Assembly: GCA_019188255.1 (NCBI GenBank)
Contig: JAETXT010000002.1
Coordinates: 5,146,001-5,210,000 of the forward strand
DNA from: Verticillium longisporum
Lineage: Eukaryota > Ascomycota > Sordariomycetes > Glomerellales > Plectosphaerellaceae
Direction: 5' to 3'
DNA length: 64,000 bases
Under the pieces are notes generated by a model. The model did no database searches. It had not been told where the DNA came from and saw only the letters and a list, made by a program, of their open reading frames with translations. Below are positions 1-10,984 of the stretch, one piece after another (within the stretch, counting starts at the first letter, position 1; the number at the start of each line of letters is the position of its first letter). The translations under genes were made by a program, and so were the position numbers.

Positions 1-822
1 GCTTTTTGATCTGTCTCGGGGCTTTCTGGAAGATGCCGAAGAAGGTTCTCCGGGTTGTTCGCCGGGTTGGAGGGGCGACTATCGGATAGAAACGACACGA
101 CGATGGTGCAAGGAGTAGGACGCTCGCGGGCGTGCAGCCTCTGGCGACCAGGGCACGTCGATAGACATGGCGGGCTAGATGCGCCCTCATGATGCGGGTT
201 TGGAGTGCGAAGAACAGCTCCTTCGGGGGCGTAAGCGGGAGACGCGGGCGAAACTAGCTCCAATTGACATACCTGGGCATTTTTGAGGCAGAAGGTTTGG
301 GGGGCTGGTGGTGTTTGGAGGCTCTCGGGCCTTGCGAAACCTGTTGAAGATTCTATGCCTGGAGCTTCGCGACGTGGATGCTCCAGTGTCTGCAACTACA
401 GTTTACTTTGCGCCTATGTCATTTCGACCTGGATATGCTTATAACAAATTATGTATGTATGATGTACTAGCCCGCCTCTACAGTGCCTGTATTTTCCCCC
501 GGTTCAAGATCACTGCTTCCACATTCGTGATACGGTCCATTCAATCACTTTTTGTTTTCATTAACGCCATGGAATTTTTTCTTTGCGAAAATGTGTGTTT
601 GTCTGAGCGGCGGCGCAGCAGCTACCCGCAATGACTTGCCCTTCAAGGCTTGATGAACCATGAATCTGGCTATGATCCCAAGATGTATGCATAGTACCTA
701 CGAACCTATCTTGCGAGGCGTGCCCCACAGCGGCATTGCCATGCAACCGTCGCGCCAGGTCGCCCAACGGTATATGAAGTTTCATACACGGGCCCGAATC
801 CTCTGCGATCAAACGACCGGGC
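1..822. other. No gene recognised; sequence 3' of the naphthol reductase gene
   Basis: I see no open frame with recognisable protein features here. The right part is the 3' untranslated side of the minus-strand reductase gene that ends at 823. The rest is ordinary, GC-balanced intergenic DNA without an obvious repeat. Confidence 0.5.
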
Positions 823-1727
823 CTAGGTGCCACCGCCGGTGACCTTGATGACTTGACCTGGCGAACGTTAGTCACAAATAACCGCAGGAAAGCCCAGGCT
901 ACCTTACCGTTGATCCACTCGCAGTCTTCACTGCACAGGGCGGAGACGGCTCTGCCAATGTCGGCGGGCACACCAACTCTCTTTAGGGGGTTCATGTTGG
1001 CAAGGCCCTGGTCGATGGTCTCGATGGGCATGCCTTTAAAGCCGCCAGGGACGTAGTGCCAAGCATTTTCATCAAACATGTCTGTCTTCACGCCGCCGGG
1101 GGCGATGGCATTGACAGTCACGCCCTTCTCGCCGCAGTCGACGGCAAAGGCGCGCGTGAAGCCTTCGACAGCAGCCTTGGAGCCGGCATACAGGGCATGG
1201 TTGTGAATACCGCCCATGGAAGCAGCAACTGACGACGTCAGTATGATACGGCCACCGGGCGCGCAGTGTTTGAGACCCTGCTGGGCGACAAAAAATTGGC
1301 CACGGCAGTTGAGGTCGAAAATGTCATTGAACAGCTCTTGGGTGACCTCGGTCTCTGGGCACCAAACCTCCTTGCCCGAGTTGGAGATGACGAAGTCGAT
1401 GCGGCCAAAGTGAGCAATAGCGCGATCGAAGAGATCGACGACCTCCGCAGGCTTGCTAATGTTGGCTTGGAGGGCAACGGCCTTTGTGCCGACATCTGCA
1501 AGCTCCGAAACGACCCGCTCTGCGGCAGCAGCGGAGGAGCCGTAGTTGACGACAACTTTGGCGCCGCGCTTGCCAAGCTCGAGAGCGATGCCTTTGCCAA
1601 TTCCACGACCGGATCCAGTGACGAGAGCGACCTTGCCAAGGAATGGGCGGGCGGCGTCGAAGCGGCCAGGGGTTTGCTGTCGCTCGGCAGCGTCCGGCGC
1701 AATATCCTCTGCAGCAACATGGGCCAT
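823..1727 (-). CDS. Tetrahydroxynaphthalene reductase-type short-chain dehydrogenase
   Basis: Predicted NADPH-dependent SDR of the fungal naphthol/versicolorin reductase group, which in DHN-melanin synthesis reduces 1,3,6,8-tetrahydroxynaphthalene to scytalone in the cytosol. The ATG at 1727 gives 284 aa. Exon 1 is 908-1727, a 50-bp GT-AG intron is 858-907, and exon 2 is 823-857. Splicing restores the end WINGQVIKVTGGGT; without it the frame runs on into nonsense. Visible are the Rossmann motif TGSGRGIG (37-44), SNSG near 115-118, SS at 165-166, and the catalytic pair Tyr180/Lys184 in YAGSK. The stretches EVWCPETEVTQELF and NMNPLKRVG resemble tetrahydroxy- rather than trihydroxynaphthalene reductases. 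An AflR-type site lies about 90 bp upstream. The enzyme class is secure; the substrate is inferred from similarity and from the PKS in the same window. Confidence 0.9.
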
Positions 1728-4226
1728 CGTGGATGTTGTGGTGTTATCTGGGAGCAGTAAAGAAGATGGGGAGAGCTAGACTCGTGAATAAGTCGTTGTT
1801 GAAGAAGCATTCAGTAGTCGTTTATCGACAGCACTCAAATTTATATGCTGACGGCAGACTTCGTTGGCATCATTATCCGCTGCAGGTCCGGACATTGTGA
1901 AAGAGGGAAAACGTAGTTGGGGAACCGCTTCAACAACTGTCAAGGACGGAGGACGGAGGTCGAGCAAAAACGGGGGCTACAGGGACCGGGTCCGAGGCGA
2001 GCAGAAGAGCCGGAGTTCAGGTCTCAACGTCCGATGCATCTGGTCAAGCAGGATTCCTGCTAGGCAAGACTTTGAGCGGTGTCTCAATCTCTTCCTAAGG
2101 ACTCTTCCCGTTTCGAAATCGACAGACCAAGCTTGGTCGTCGAGTGCGCGCCGGTGTGTCCTTACGGCAATAGACGCCAATATGTTTGTCTTTTTGGAAC
2201 AAATTGGGCCACATGTCGATCCGACTTGCGTCGCCAAGTTGTGCTGTTTGCATTTCCCAACAACATGGCTAGACGGTCTTGTGCCGTCAGCAGACGCCGT
2301 GCTCGGGGACTGGTACGGAGTTCCCCAGCGGAGGTCCGGTGAGGGTAAGAAGAAATGGCGGCCAGCTTCAGCTAGTCAATTAATTTGGCTAGAACTACTG
2401 TCCAATTCAACGTGTGTCGCCAAGAGCAAATTGACGCGCCATTTCATTTCTGACCGCTTCGTTTGGGTGGTTTTCGTTGTCTTGATGTTCTATGATGAGC
2501 TGGTGTGCACAAACTGGCGTAGCACAAACCAGCTAAGGTCGTGGTGAATCCTTCTGGTCGCATACGGCCTACGCCAAGTCGCCAGACGTCAAACGCGAGC
2601 TTGCTTGAATTCCTCGTTTCTTCCATTTCCTACAGCAAGCTGCGTGTCCTATTCTTCGCGGTGGATGTTTTGTTTCATCGGTTGCAGTCTTCTGGTGTCA
2701 TGGGCGCCTTGACAGCCACCATCACGCTCGTCTGGCGGTTGAGCGCTTACTGTCTGGCCTCGGTCTCTTTTAATACCGTCTGCCCGGATACGTGTGACCG
2801 AATAATGAAGTATTTGTTGTCCAAGTGTACGCATACCGGCGGACCTGACCCTGGCGGCATGCATCAGAGCTTCCAGTTTTCACAGGCGAAGAATATTCAA
2901 GGTCGACTGCTGGGCGGGAAAGCCCTCTAGATTGTCCTGAAACTCTTTTTCGTCAATCATCCCAGCAGGGAAATTCTTCATCATTTATGGACATTATGGT
3001 TTCATGGTTCAAAGTTCAGACAGGCAGATGAAGAGGATGTTGCCAAACAACAGTTCAACAGCCAGATTTAAAAGTCCAAATCGATACTGACCCAACTTTC
3101 CAGCCATCCGATCTAGCAAATTTTTAGTTTTTGGCCCAGTCATATCCCTCTACACTACCAGCTTCATAGGTGAGTTGTATCATTAACTTGTACCACTCAC
3201 GCGAAAAGTGTTCTATCACTTGGCTTCGCCTCACCCCAAGCCTAACATGGGTCATGCATAGTGATTCATACTGACATAGGTCTGATTATTATTGAAACTC
3301 GTGGTGTAGTTACAGGCGTCGACATGTAAGCCCTTTCTGTACCACCCAACACGGATGGTCCTGCTGGGATGCAGGATACTGCCAAACTGCGTAGAATGCA
3401 CGTCGGTTTGCGAACTAAGACTTCTGCCATCAGTCATGCTTTTATTGATGATGGCAGATGCTAGTCACTGCGGGGTCGTCTTTGATGCTGAGGGCCGAAC
3501 ATATTCTAGGCCACCTCATGAGAGATTGATCGGTAGTAGTGGTCATATTCACCTTCCACAACACCCTCATCGAAGATCTTTCGAATGGAAGTCTACCGTA
3601 CAGAAGCTTGTAGATCTTCTGAGAAGCTGAAGAAACTAGAGAGGATGCCCTTGATAAGTTCCACTGGAACCAAGCAATACAGTGCTAACACTGAAAGACT
3701 GTTTGTGCCCAAGGATGCGGTGTTGGCGCACCAATGTTCCAACATATTCGCGGCTGCCAGAGATGATCGCACTGACACGCCATCGAACCGGACGAGCCAA
3801 AGGACTCGTTTGCTCCTTGGAGCTTTCATTTCAACGAATCTGTACCGGCCTCAAGACTGCCGTGACCGGATACTTGGTCACGTAAAGTACTTGCGATGAC
3901 GGATGGGCGTCAAGTGCTTAGACGGACCCATGGGGAAGTCCGACACCAGCATCATTTACTTTGTCAAGGTCCAAAGGGACCAGTTCACGGTAATGACCCT
4001 CAGAAACAGAAGAAGCCGGATCATGACTACTGTAGACCAATTGTGTGTGTGTGTGGACAAAGGCATAAATCATCTTCACACCCCGTATCAGATCTCTCAA
4101 CTCGATCACCCTGTAAGCTCATACGCCGAGTTATATCGAGCAGTTCAGTCCATAAACTCATTGAGCTAAACCAATCTTTACATCAAACACCGTGTCGTAT
4201 CTAGGGGGCACCTCACACTTCTCAAA
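1728..4226. other. 2.5-kb gap between the reductase and the T-R didomain gene
   Basis: Apart from the reductase promoter with its TCGN5CGA site, I see no convincing gene. Open frames such as 1864-2547 and 2541-2930 have no recognisable motif and overlap frames of equal length on the other strand. I looked here for the missing upstream part of the NRPS-like gene (adenylation, condensation or KS motifs) and found none. Confidence 0.4.
1818..1828. promoter_or_regulatory. AflR-type palindrome TCGN5CGA upstream of the reductase gene
   Basis: TCGTTTATCGA lies about 91 bp upstream of the reductase ATG. It matches the established AflR consensus TCGN5CGR in its fully palindromic form. An AflR-like regulator is encoded at 46338-47612. 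Binding is inferred only; the motif occurs by chance about once per 4 kb. Confidence 0.45.
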
Positions 4227-6086
4227 ATGCCTGGAGAGTTGGTCGTCGGCGGGCCGCGTTTCGCCACCGGATTGTTCAACGGACCCAATTTCACTGCTCG
4301 ATTACCCATCAACGACCAGTTGGCATTCCAAAGGGGCCGTCACAGAGAACGGAATGGCATGGTGCAAAGAAATCATCGAGCCAGCTTCCACCCAGCCGGC
4401 CAGCTCGAGTCTACTGGCTGGACTGCTAGGAACAAGCAGATCAACCCTCGTGGGGTTCGCACCAATCTCACCAAGGTTGAGCAGAAATCATGTTGCGCGT
4501 CGCAATCGCAACGAAGCGGTGGCGCGTTCTCCAAAATTGGACCCGAAGGACTAGAAAAGTCAGTCACTGCTATCTTCAAGAGCACTCTCGGAGATAAATA
4601 CCTAAATCCAGACGGTCGCTTTCTGGAGGAAAACCACTCAATCCTGCTCGTCCGACTTCAGGCCAGGATTCGAGAGAAGCTCAATATCGCACCTCCGGTG
4701 TCTCAGTTCATCAAGGAACCCACAGTTGCCGCCGTCTGCACCTATATTCGCCAAAACAAGGGCTGTGCTGTCAGCAGGGCCGATGAAAACACCATAGATT
4801 GGAGTTCAGAGACGAAGCTTCCCACCGATCCGCGATATATTCCCCGATACAGCATCCCCCGCGTTGATCGGGATGACATCACCAGGGTTCTCGTCACAGG
4901 CGCCGAACTTTCGGTTGGCTTGTTTCTTCTTGCGGAAATATTGGTGAGCAAGCGCGATGTTGTTGTCTACGTGCTGGGGTCCCTGAAGCCTCTTAGCACA
5001 GACGATTTGATGGATTCACTGGAGAACCACGGTTTAGTAGGCATAAGCTCCAATAGCCATCTCGACAGAGACGATGTCCTCTCGCGTGTGAGGTGTGTCT
5101 ACGGCTGTCTGTCGAAGCCCAGGCTAGGTCTCAACGAATCAGAGTTTCGTGAGCTCGGCCGTGAGGTTCAGACCATTTACCATCTGGGGGGGCATGTCTG
5201 TCTGTTGAAGACTTACACGCAGTTGAAATCTGCCAATGTCACGCCAATCCTTGATCTCATTCAGCTGGCAGGCACAGGCGAACATCTTTCGGAAATACAC
5301 TACCTTTCGTCCTGGTCTGTTGGACACATACAATCATGGTCTCTGGTGAAACGAAATCTCAACACTTGGGTAGCGACCGAGGATGACATGTCCCACTTCC
5401 AACCCCCAGCCGAGAACCAGCACGGCTATTTCAAGTCCCTTTGGGCGGCAGAGGCCCTTCTATGCAGCGCAGCGTCCCGTGGATTCCCGGTTACCATCAC
5501 ACGCGCTTCGGCCGTGACCAACCCAAGGCACGGTAGCTTGACGAGCACCGGCGATGAGTTTGCGCTTCGCATGATTCTCGCGATGGTCGACTCCGGCAAG
5601 ATCCCGACCGTAGGGTCACCCAAGCAACCCCATTTGGCGGTCGATCTGGTGCCAGTGGACTACCTGGTACGAGGTCTCTTCACCCTGACGTCAGAGAGGG
5701 CAGCCGTTGAAGCTTGTTCGGTATCGAGAGACAAGCCGTTGTTTTATCACATCAGCAACCCCAAGCCCCTGGAGCTGCGGGATCTATCCGACGTGGTGAC
5801 AGCACTGAGTGGAGATGGGAGAAAAATTGAGATGGTCTCGCTAGAGAGCTGGATGCAGACACTCGCTACTCGGGAAAAGAAGGCTAACGGTACGACCGAG
5901 GTGTTATGGGCGACGATACTGAGGGAGTATTTGGGGATGGGGCATGTCATGTTTGCCCTCGATTCGGGCAATACGGATGAATCGCTGGAGGATCTGCTAC
6001 CTGGATTCAGCGAACAGTGTCCGCAAGTCGATGTAGCCATGCTCGAACGGTTACTTGGGGGCTTGCGACGGGTGGAGCGGGTCTGA
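4227..6086 (+). CDS. Orphan carrier-reductase (T-R*) didomain protein, likely PKS-NRPS or NRPS-like remnant
   Basis: Single-exon frame of 619 aa. Residues about 105-180 form a peptidyl-carrier-like domain: the phosphopantetheine Ser is in ENHSILLVRLQARIREKL (Ser138), in the style of PKS-NRPS hybrids. Residues about 215-610 resemble a thioester reductase (NAD-binding_4) domain; PRLGLNESEF and LLKTYTQLKSANV fit the family. The reductase core is decayed. The Rossmann loop reads TGAELSVG instead of TGATGFLG, the Ser/Thr region reads SSW (361-363), and in the YxxxK motif Tyr401 is kept but the Lys position is Leu405. No adenylation, condensation or KS region lies upstream, and residues 1-100 match nothing I know. 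It may be a broken 3' fragment or a Dieckmann-type R* domain freed from its synthase. Its link to the pigment genes is positional only. Confidence 0.7.
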   Translation: MPGELVVGGPRFATGLFNGPNFTARLPINDQLAFQRGRHRERNGMVQRNHRASFHPAGQLESTGWTARNKQINPRGVRTNLTKVEQKSCCASQSQRSGGAFSKIGPEGLEKSVTAIFKSTLGDKYLNPDGRFLEENHSILLVRLQARIREKLNIAPPVSQFIKEPTVAAVCTYIRQNKGCAVSRADENTIDWSSETKLPTDPRYIPRYSIPRVDRDDITRVLVTGAELSVGLFLLAEILVSKRDVVVYVLGSLKPLSTDDLMDSLENHGLVGISSNSHLDRDDVLSRVRCVYGCLSKPRLGLNESEFRELGREVQTIYHLGGHVCLLKTYTQLKSANVTPILDLIQLAGTGEHLSEIHYLSSWSVGHIQSWSLVKRNLNTWVATEDDMSHFQPPAENQHGYFKSLWAAEALLCSAASRGFPVTITRASAVTNPRHGSLTSTGDEFALRMILAMVDSGKIPTVGSPKQPHLAVDLVPVDYLVRGLFTLTSERAAVEACSVSRDKPLFYHISNPKPLELRDLSDVVTALSGDGRKIEMVSLESWMQTLATREKKANGTTEVLWATILREYLGMGHVMFALDSGNTDESLEDLLPGFSEQCPQVDVAMLERLLGGLRRVERV

Positions 6087-6528
6087 CTGTGGGCTTGCAG
6101 GGACTTGTCGATGCTGCCGTATGGAACTTGGGTGTTGTACCATAATCACTTGGTCTGCCGCGTGTTTTCAGAGAGACAAAAAAATGAATGCCCTTTGATT
6201 GACTCCCGGATTCGGCAAGATTGAAGCGTTCTGTGGACTTGGAGTGGCCGTCGGTTGAAGATTCCATGTAGTTTGAGTCTGGTGGTTGGTTTCTTCCCCA
6301 CGGCGACCCAGGGCCCCGCCCACAATCCGATCTTGATGCTCGATTAGATAAGAATACTCCACTAGATTTTCTCGATAGGCCCCGCCTCCAGTTGATGCTG
6401 ATTTTCTCCCGTTGGCTCGCTCCTACTCAGCTTGACAACAAAAAGTCGATTCAATCGGTCAACATCTTTGCCAACATTCCCGGTTTCTCGACCACGGACT
6501 CGCAAAGACAAGCGAACAGGCCCGCAAA
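6087..6528. other. Intergenic, promoter side of the UPF0390 gene
   Basis: This is 442 bp between the T-R* gene and the UPF0390 gene, transcribed in the same direction. I see no repeat, RNA gene or TCGN5CGA motif here. Confidence 0.4.
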
Positions 6529-6804
6529 ATGGCACAAGGCGCTATCAAGAGCTCTTCGCGACCAGCTCCCACGGGCAAGCCCAAGCAGACGACCAAAAAA
6601 CAATCCAAGGTCAACAAGCCCCAAAAGGCCAAGGCCAACTCGGCCGCCGACAAGCTGCAGAAGAAGTACTGCGCCGGCCTCATCACCAAGACGGAGAAGA
6701 TGCTGGGGGAGCGTGCCGGTCATCTCGAATTGATCGGCAAAGGCAAGAAGGCCGACAAGAGCGAGAAGGGTCTGAATAAGGGCGGCAGCCGTCGATACGG
6801 CTGA
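6529..6804 (+). CDS. UPF0390 / DUF2462 small basic protein
   Basis: Intronless gene for a 91-aa, Lys-rich protein starting MAQGAIKSSSRPAP. The central ADKLQKKYCAGLITKTEKML and the basic, Gly-rich tail are typical of the DUF2462 family, which includes the human Leydig cell tumor 10-kDa protein homolog. The molecular function is unknown; the composition suggests a nucleolar or RNA-associated protein, which is inference. It is convergent with the PLP decarboxylase gene, with stop codons about 70 bp apart, so the two 3' ends probably overlap. Confidence 0.85.
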   Translation: MAQGAIKSSSRPAPTGKPKQTTKKQSKVNKPQKAKANSAADKLQKKYCAGLITKTEKMLGERAGHLELIGKGKKADKSEKGLNKGGSRRYG

Positions 6805-6873
6805 GCTGGGCTGCATGGACCGTCTGTCTGTTCTACGCCTCTACCGCTCCTGTCTCTATACCTGATTCCTCCC

Positions 6874-8552
6874 CTAGACAGCTGCGGTGGACGGGCGACC
6901 TTCCGCCACGGCGGACAGGATCGCTTCCACGACCGCAAAGTCCCTTTCAACATCAACCCGCCAGCTACCGATCGCCACCCTCACTGCCTTTTGTCCGCCC
7001 CATGAAGTGCCGCTGACGTACATGTCTCTCGTCTCGTTGATTCGCGCCACGAGCTCGTCGTTCAGCGTGACGTCCTTTGCCCGAAGCAAGACGATGATGT
7101 GCGTATCATCAACATCTGCCTCACCATTGGGCAGCCAGTCGTAGTGTTCCGAGTCACGCACAAAACACGCGATTCGCCGCGCCAGCTCGACCATGCGACC
7201 CAGCATGGCGGCCATACCCTTGCGACCTTCGCTACGCAGGACTGCATACGCTGGCAGGGCGCGGAACCGACGTGAGTTTTCGAGACCGACATTCAGGGGG
7301 CTGGGGATCGGGGCGCCGGCGGACGAGGCAAGGTACGCTGCGTTTGGGTTGGTGAAGACATTGGTCAAGGTGGGCAGTGACCGGGTGAAGAACATGCCGC
7401 AGTCGTATGGCTTGAGTGGATTGTCAGCAGAGTATACCCCAATGATGTGAATCAATCGAGACCAAGGACAGATATCTCGTCTTACCACGTTCAAAAGCTT
7501 GTGTCCGTCTACCGCGATGCTATCTGCGAGGTGAACGCCTGAAACTCGTTCGCGGAGCTTGTCGAAGACGGTTCCGGGAGCGAGTGCGGCGGCAAAGATA
7601 CCGAATGCTGTGTTTTCCCATGTTAGGTCCATTTCTTCGCCACACACATAACAGGGGACCACTTGCCTCCGTCCACATGGATCCAGCTGCCGTACCGGTC
7701 AGCCAGCGCCCTCAGCCGCTCCATGTCCTCTTTGCCGGCTGCGAACAGTCCCGTGTTCACCTCTCCCGCACTGACGGCAATAATGGTCGCGACGCCTGTC
7801 CCGTCTCTCGCCACAAGCTCTCTCTCGACAGCATCCACGTCGAGAAGCCACGGCCGCTCGGGACTCTTGGCCATCTGCTTGACGCTGGCCCGGCCCAGAC
7901 CCACAACGCTTGCTGCCTTGGAGAGCGAACTGTGGCCCATGCTCGTCAGAACCTGGATCTCCGTGACCCCTGCCGCGACGCAGGCGCCCAGGATTCCAAG
8001 CTCCCCCATCGAGGGTGAACCTGGCGGCACACGCCGTGCAAGGACATGCTCTCTTGCGCACGCCAGGCCGAGGATATTGCTCCCCGTGGCGCCGGTCGTA
8101 AAGGTGCGGCCCGTGAAGATACCGCGCGGGGCGCCGGTCTGCGGATGAGATAGCCCGAAGAGGTCGGCGAGGAGGTCAAGGGCCGATGCCTCGACGTCGG
8201 TGGCGATGGTCTGATCTGGGAGGTGGACCTGGACATTCTGGTCCAGAGCGGCGACGACGGCTTCGGCGGCCTGAGCGGCGGGGTGGACGCTGCCGGTGAC
8301 GAAGCCGTAGTAGCGTGGGGAGAGGGCTTGGCCAGAGAGCGCAGGCACGATATCCTCGAGGAGATGAGCTGTCGTGGCAGAGACGCCGAGGGGTTTCGAT
8401 AGAGCATCTGAGACCTTGGGAAGGGAAGCTGCCGCGCGAGTAAGAGCTGAAGGGTGTGGAAGAGTTGGCGGTGACGAAGGAGGGAAGTGCTTCTTGACAG
8501 CATCGTCGATTTGAGCGTGGAACGCCTGCATGTCAAAGGATGTGTGTGCCAT
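6874..8552 (-). CDS. Pyridoxal-phosphate-dependent (group II) decarboxylase
   Basis: PLP enzyme of the group II amino-acid decarboxylase family, 514 aa from the ATG at 8552. Exon 1 is 7667-8552. Intron 1 (7608-7666) is a GC-AG intron with donor GCAAGT and a CTAAC branch-like site. Exon 2 is 7486-7607, intron 2 (GT-AG) is 7411-7485, and exon 3 is 6874-7410. The joins give WIHVDGAFGIFA and DGHKLLNVPYDCGMFF, both family hallmarks. Lys332 in DGHKLLN is the predicted Schiff-base lysine and HVDGAFG holds the PLP-binding Asp. GATGSNILGLACARE matches the cofactor-phosphate region. The substrate cannot be read from the sequence; aromatic, acidic or diamino acids are all possible. There is no signal peptide, so it is probably cytosolic. 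Nothing ties it to the pigment genes. Confidence 0.88.
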
Positions 8553-9685
8553 TGCGGTTAACGAGCAAGGACTTTGCGAGGTCGATTTTCGTGGTTCTTC
8601 CAGCTCTGCACCTGAATACAACCTCTATCGAAGGCTCGTTATCGCGAAAACGGTGTTTCAGGGGTTAAATGCGTCAATGGTGGTGTGACTCAACAACTCA
8701 ACATTGATCTCTGGTCACAGTCAGTCACAGCGTTGACTCAAGGTCTAAGTGGGATGGATGTATGAAGGAATCGCATGATGAGTAAGCTAGTGATCGTACA
8801 GTCCGACGAAATCATCATATTTTCACCTCTGAGGCTATTCAGGGCACACTCAGGTCTCATGCGGGTGAATGGCTGTCGAGTTGTTGACCAGATGTCCATA
8901 TTGGATTTCAGACGCTTTACGTATGCATTTCGTGCCTTCGACGACCTATATCTGAGATGACACATGTCAAAAAGTTGATGCTCACTACCTAGAATCGACT
9001 ACCGTACAGTCCAGCACAGATTGTCTGGTGAACAAATCTTAGCGCTAAAATACCAATTAGGCAGGTCGCTAGATCGATAGCAATGGGGGTAGTGAGTGAT
9101 CCTGGTCGACACCAACCCCTGTCGTGTGCCAGCTTCAGACGCCTTGAATGCGAGAGAGATGCTCGTCTGCCTTTGCCCCATCAGCCAAGCATACCATGCA
9201 CAACAAAATTTCATGCCAGCGACATGAACCCATAGACATCTGGTTTCCCGACCGGCATGGCCAAGATCTGGAATCGCCCAAAACTTTCAGCACAAGGTAG
9301 TGTGATCTCACTCACCCAAACCTCGAGGCAGGATCCTAAATCACGTGATGCCACTGACTGCGGAAGCCAATGACTGGGATCAGGCTGCTTTTTGTGAACA
9401 ATGGAAAGACCCCATGTTATGGCCTTCTAGAACGGGCTACGTAATTACAGCTAACCTAACCTACCCTGCTTGCCTACCAACCTTCTTGCCCCATTCCTCT
9501 TTCCTTACTTCAGCGACACGCCACGACTACGTTTAATCCATCGCGACTTACCCTGACTTGCCTTTGAGTCGTCTTCCAAAGCAGAGGTAAATCTGAATCC
9601 TGCCTCTGTCAATCGATGCACCGAACTCATCCAGTAGAGCTCCTCAGATCACACTTGTCACCGGCTCCCTCAACCAGCTGTCACT
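8553..9685. other. 1.1-kb divergent promoter region
   Basis: This region separates the minus-strand decarboxylase from the plus-strand DUF92 gene and should hold both promoters. It contains a run of AACCTA/CCTACC words near 9450-9480 and CT-rich DNA before 9686, typical of fungal promoters. I see no gene and no TCGN5CGA motif. Confidence 0.4.
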
Positions 9686-10984
9686 ATGCAGCCGCTAATC
9701 GCTGTCCCGGTCACGCTGGCCCTCGTCGCTTATGCGCACCTCAAGAAGAAGCTCACTCCGTCAGGCATCGCGGCCGCCATCTTCACCGCTGCCGTTCATG
9801 CCTATCACCCTTGGAACCTTCCCTTTGTCTTGCTTGTCGTCTTCTTCCTCATTGGCACGCGTGTTACCAAGGTAAATCTCATTTCACCTAGATTGTCGTT
9901 CTGAGGAAGTATACGCTGACTTTGTCGACAGATCAAGCAGGACTACAAGGCCACTCTCACCCTGACCTCCTCAGGAGCCAACAATGAGGGCCCCCGAACT
10001 CACATCCAAGGTTGGTTACCGCAACGCCCCGTGCCCTTGCCTGCTTTGCTATGGTTTTGATTCTTACTCCTGCTAGTTTTCGCCAACTCCCTCATTGGTA
10101 CCTCCTTGACGTGGATGCACGCCCACCAGCTCAGGCGGCGTGAGAGGCTTTTCGCCGACACCGAGACCAAGAATCCCAACTCCACACTGTGCTTCTCCTG
10201 GGGGCCCCAGGTCGACCTCCTTGTTATCGGCATCGTTGCCAACTACGCCGTCGCTGCCGCAGATACCTTCAGCTCGGAGCTTGGCATTCTTGCCCGCAGC
10301 GAGCCCCGTCTCATCACCGACCCCGCTCGTAAAGTCCCTCGGGGCACCAACGGCGGTGTCACCCTCGAGGGTCTCGCGGCCGGGCTGTTGGGCTCGATCA
10401 TCATGTCTACCACCGCCATCTTCTTCCTGCCTACCTGCGACGATAGCACCGCTGGTACCGTTGGTGGAGGTGTCCCATGGACAGCTCAGCAGCGCGCCGT
10501 TTTCTTGGTTCTCATTGCGCTCTGGGGCCTTGTTGGCAGCATCTTCGACAGCTGGCTCGGTGCCAGCTTCCAGCGCACCGTGAAAGACGTCCGGTCAGGC
10601 AAGGTCGTCGAGGGCGAGGGTGGTAACCGAGCCATGGTGTCCACTGATGAGGGCGTCAAAACCAAGCATTCTGTTGTCAAGGATGTGACGCTCAAGGGCG
10701 AGGGTCCCGCTTCCGTGGAAAAGCCCGAGGCTGACGCTGCGTCGTCCAGCGCCATTGACGACACTCCCTCAGACGTCACATCTCGCGCCAAGTATGATCC
10801 TAAGGACAAGCACCGAACCTCAAGCTTCGGCGACTCTCAACCAACTCGCGTCGTTGAGAATGGCGTGGACATTCTTGACAACAACGACGTCAACTTCTCC
10901 ATGACCTTCTGCATGAGTCTCTGTGCGATGGCCCTGGCCGGCCAATACTTTGGCGTTCCTTTCAACAGCATCTCGACGGTATAG
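9686..10984 (+). CDS. DUF92 / TMEM19-family integral membrane protein
   Basis: Three exons encode 390 aa: 9686-9871, 9932-10010 and 10077-10984, with GT-AG introns of 60 and 66 bp. The frame runs on through LIGTRVTK/IKQDYKATLTL and THIQ/VFANSLIGTSLTW. Hydrophobic segments lie at the N-terminus (PLIAVPVTLALVAYAHL), around LPFVLLVVFFLIGTRVTK, LLVIGIVANYAVAAADTFSSELG, LLGSIIMSTTAIFFL and FLVLIALWGLVGSIFDSWLG, and at the extreme C-terminus. ADTFSSELG followed by TNGGVTLEGL is a signature of the family, which includes plant phytyl-phosphate kinase VTE6 and animal TMEM19. A hydrophilic insert of about 110 aa before the last segment is variable. Its activity in fungi is not established. Confidence 0.88.

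Noticed and set aside
1864..2547. 227-codon plus-strand frame downstream of the reductase promoter
   Set aside because: Overlaps several frames of similar quality, no domain, no splice pattern, random-looking composition.
4192..4554. Alternative plus-strand frame that might carry the end of an upstream ketoreductase of a PKS-NRPS
   Set aside because: A faint resemblance near its C-terminal third could not be supported by any catalytic motif, and no further PKS domain lies upstream.
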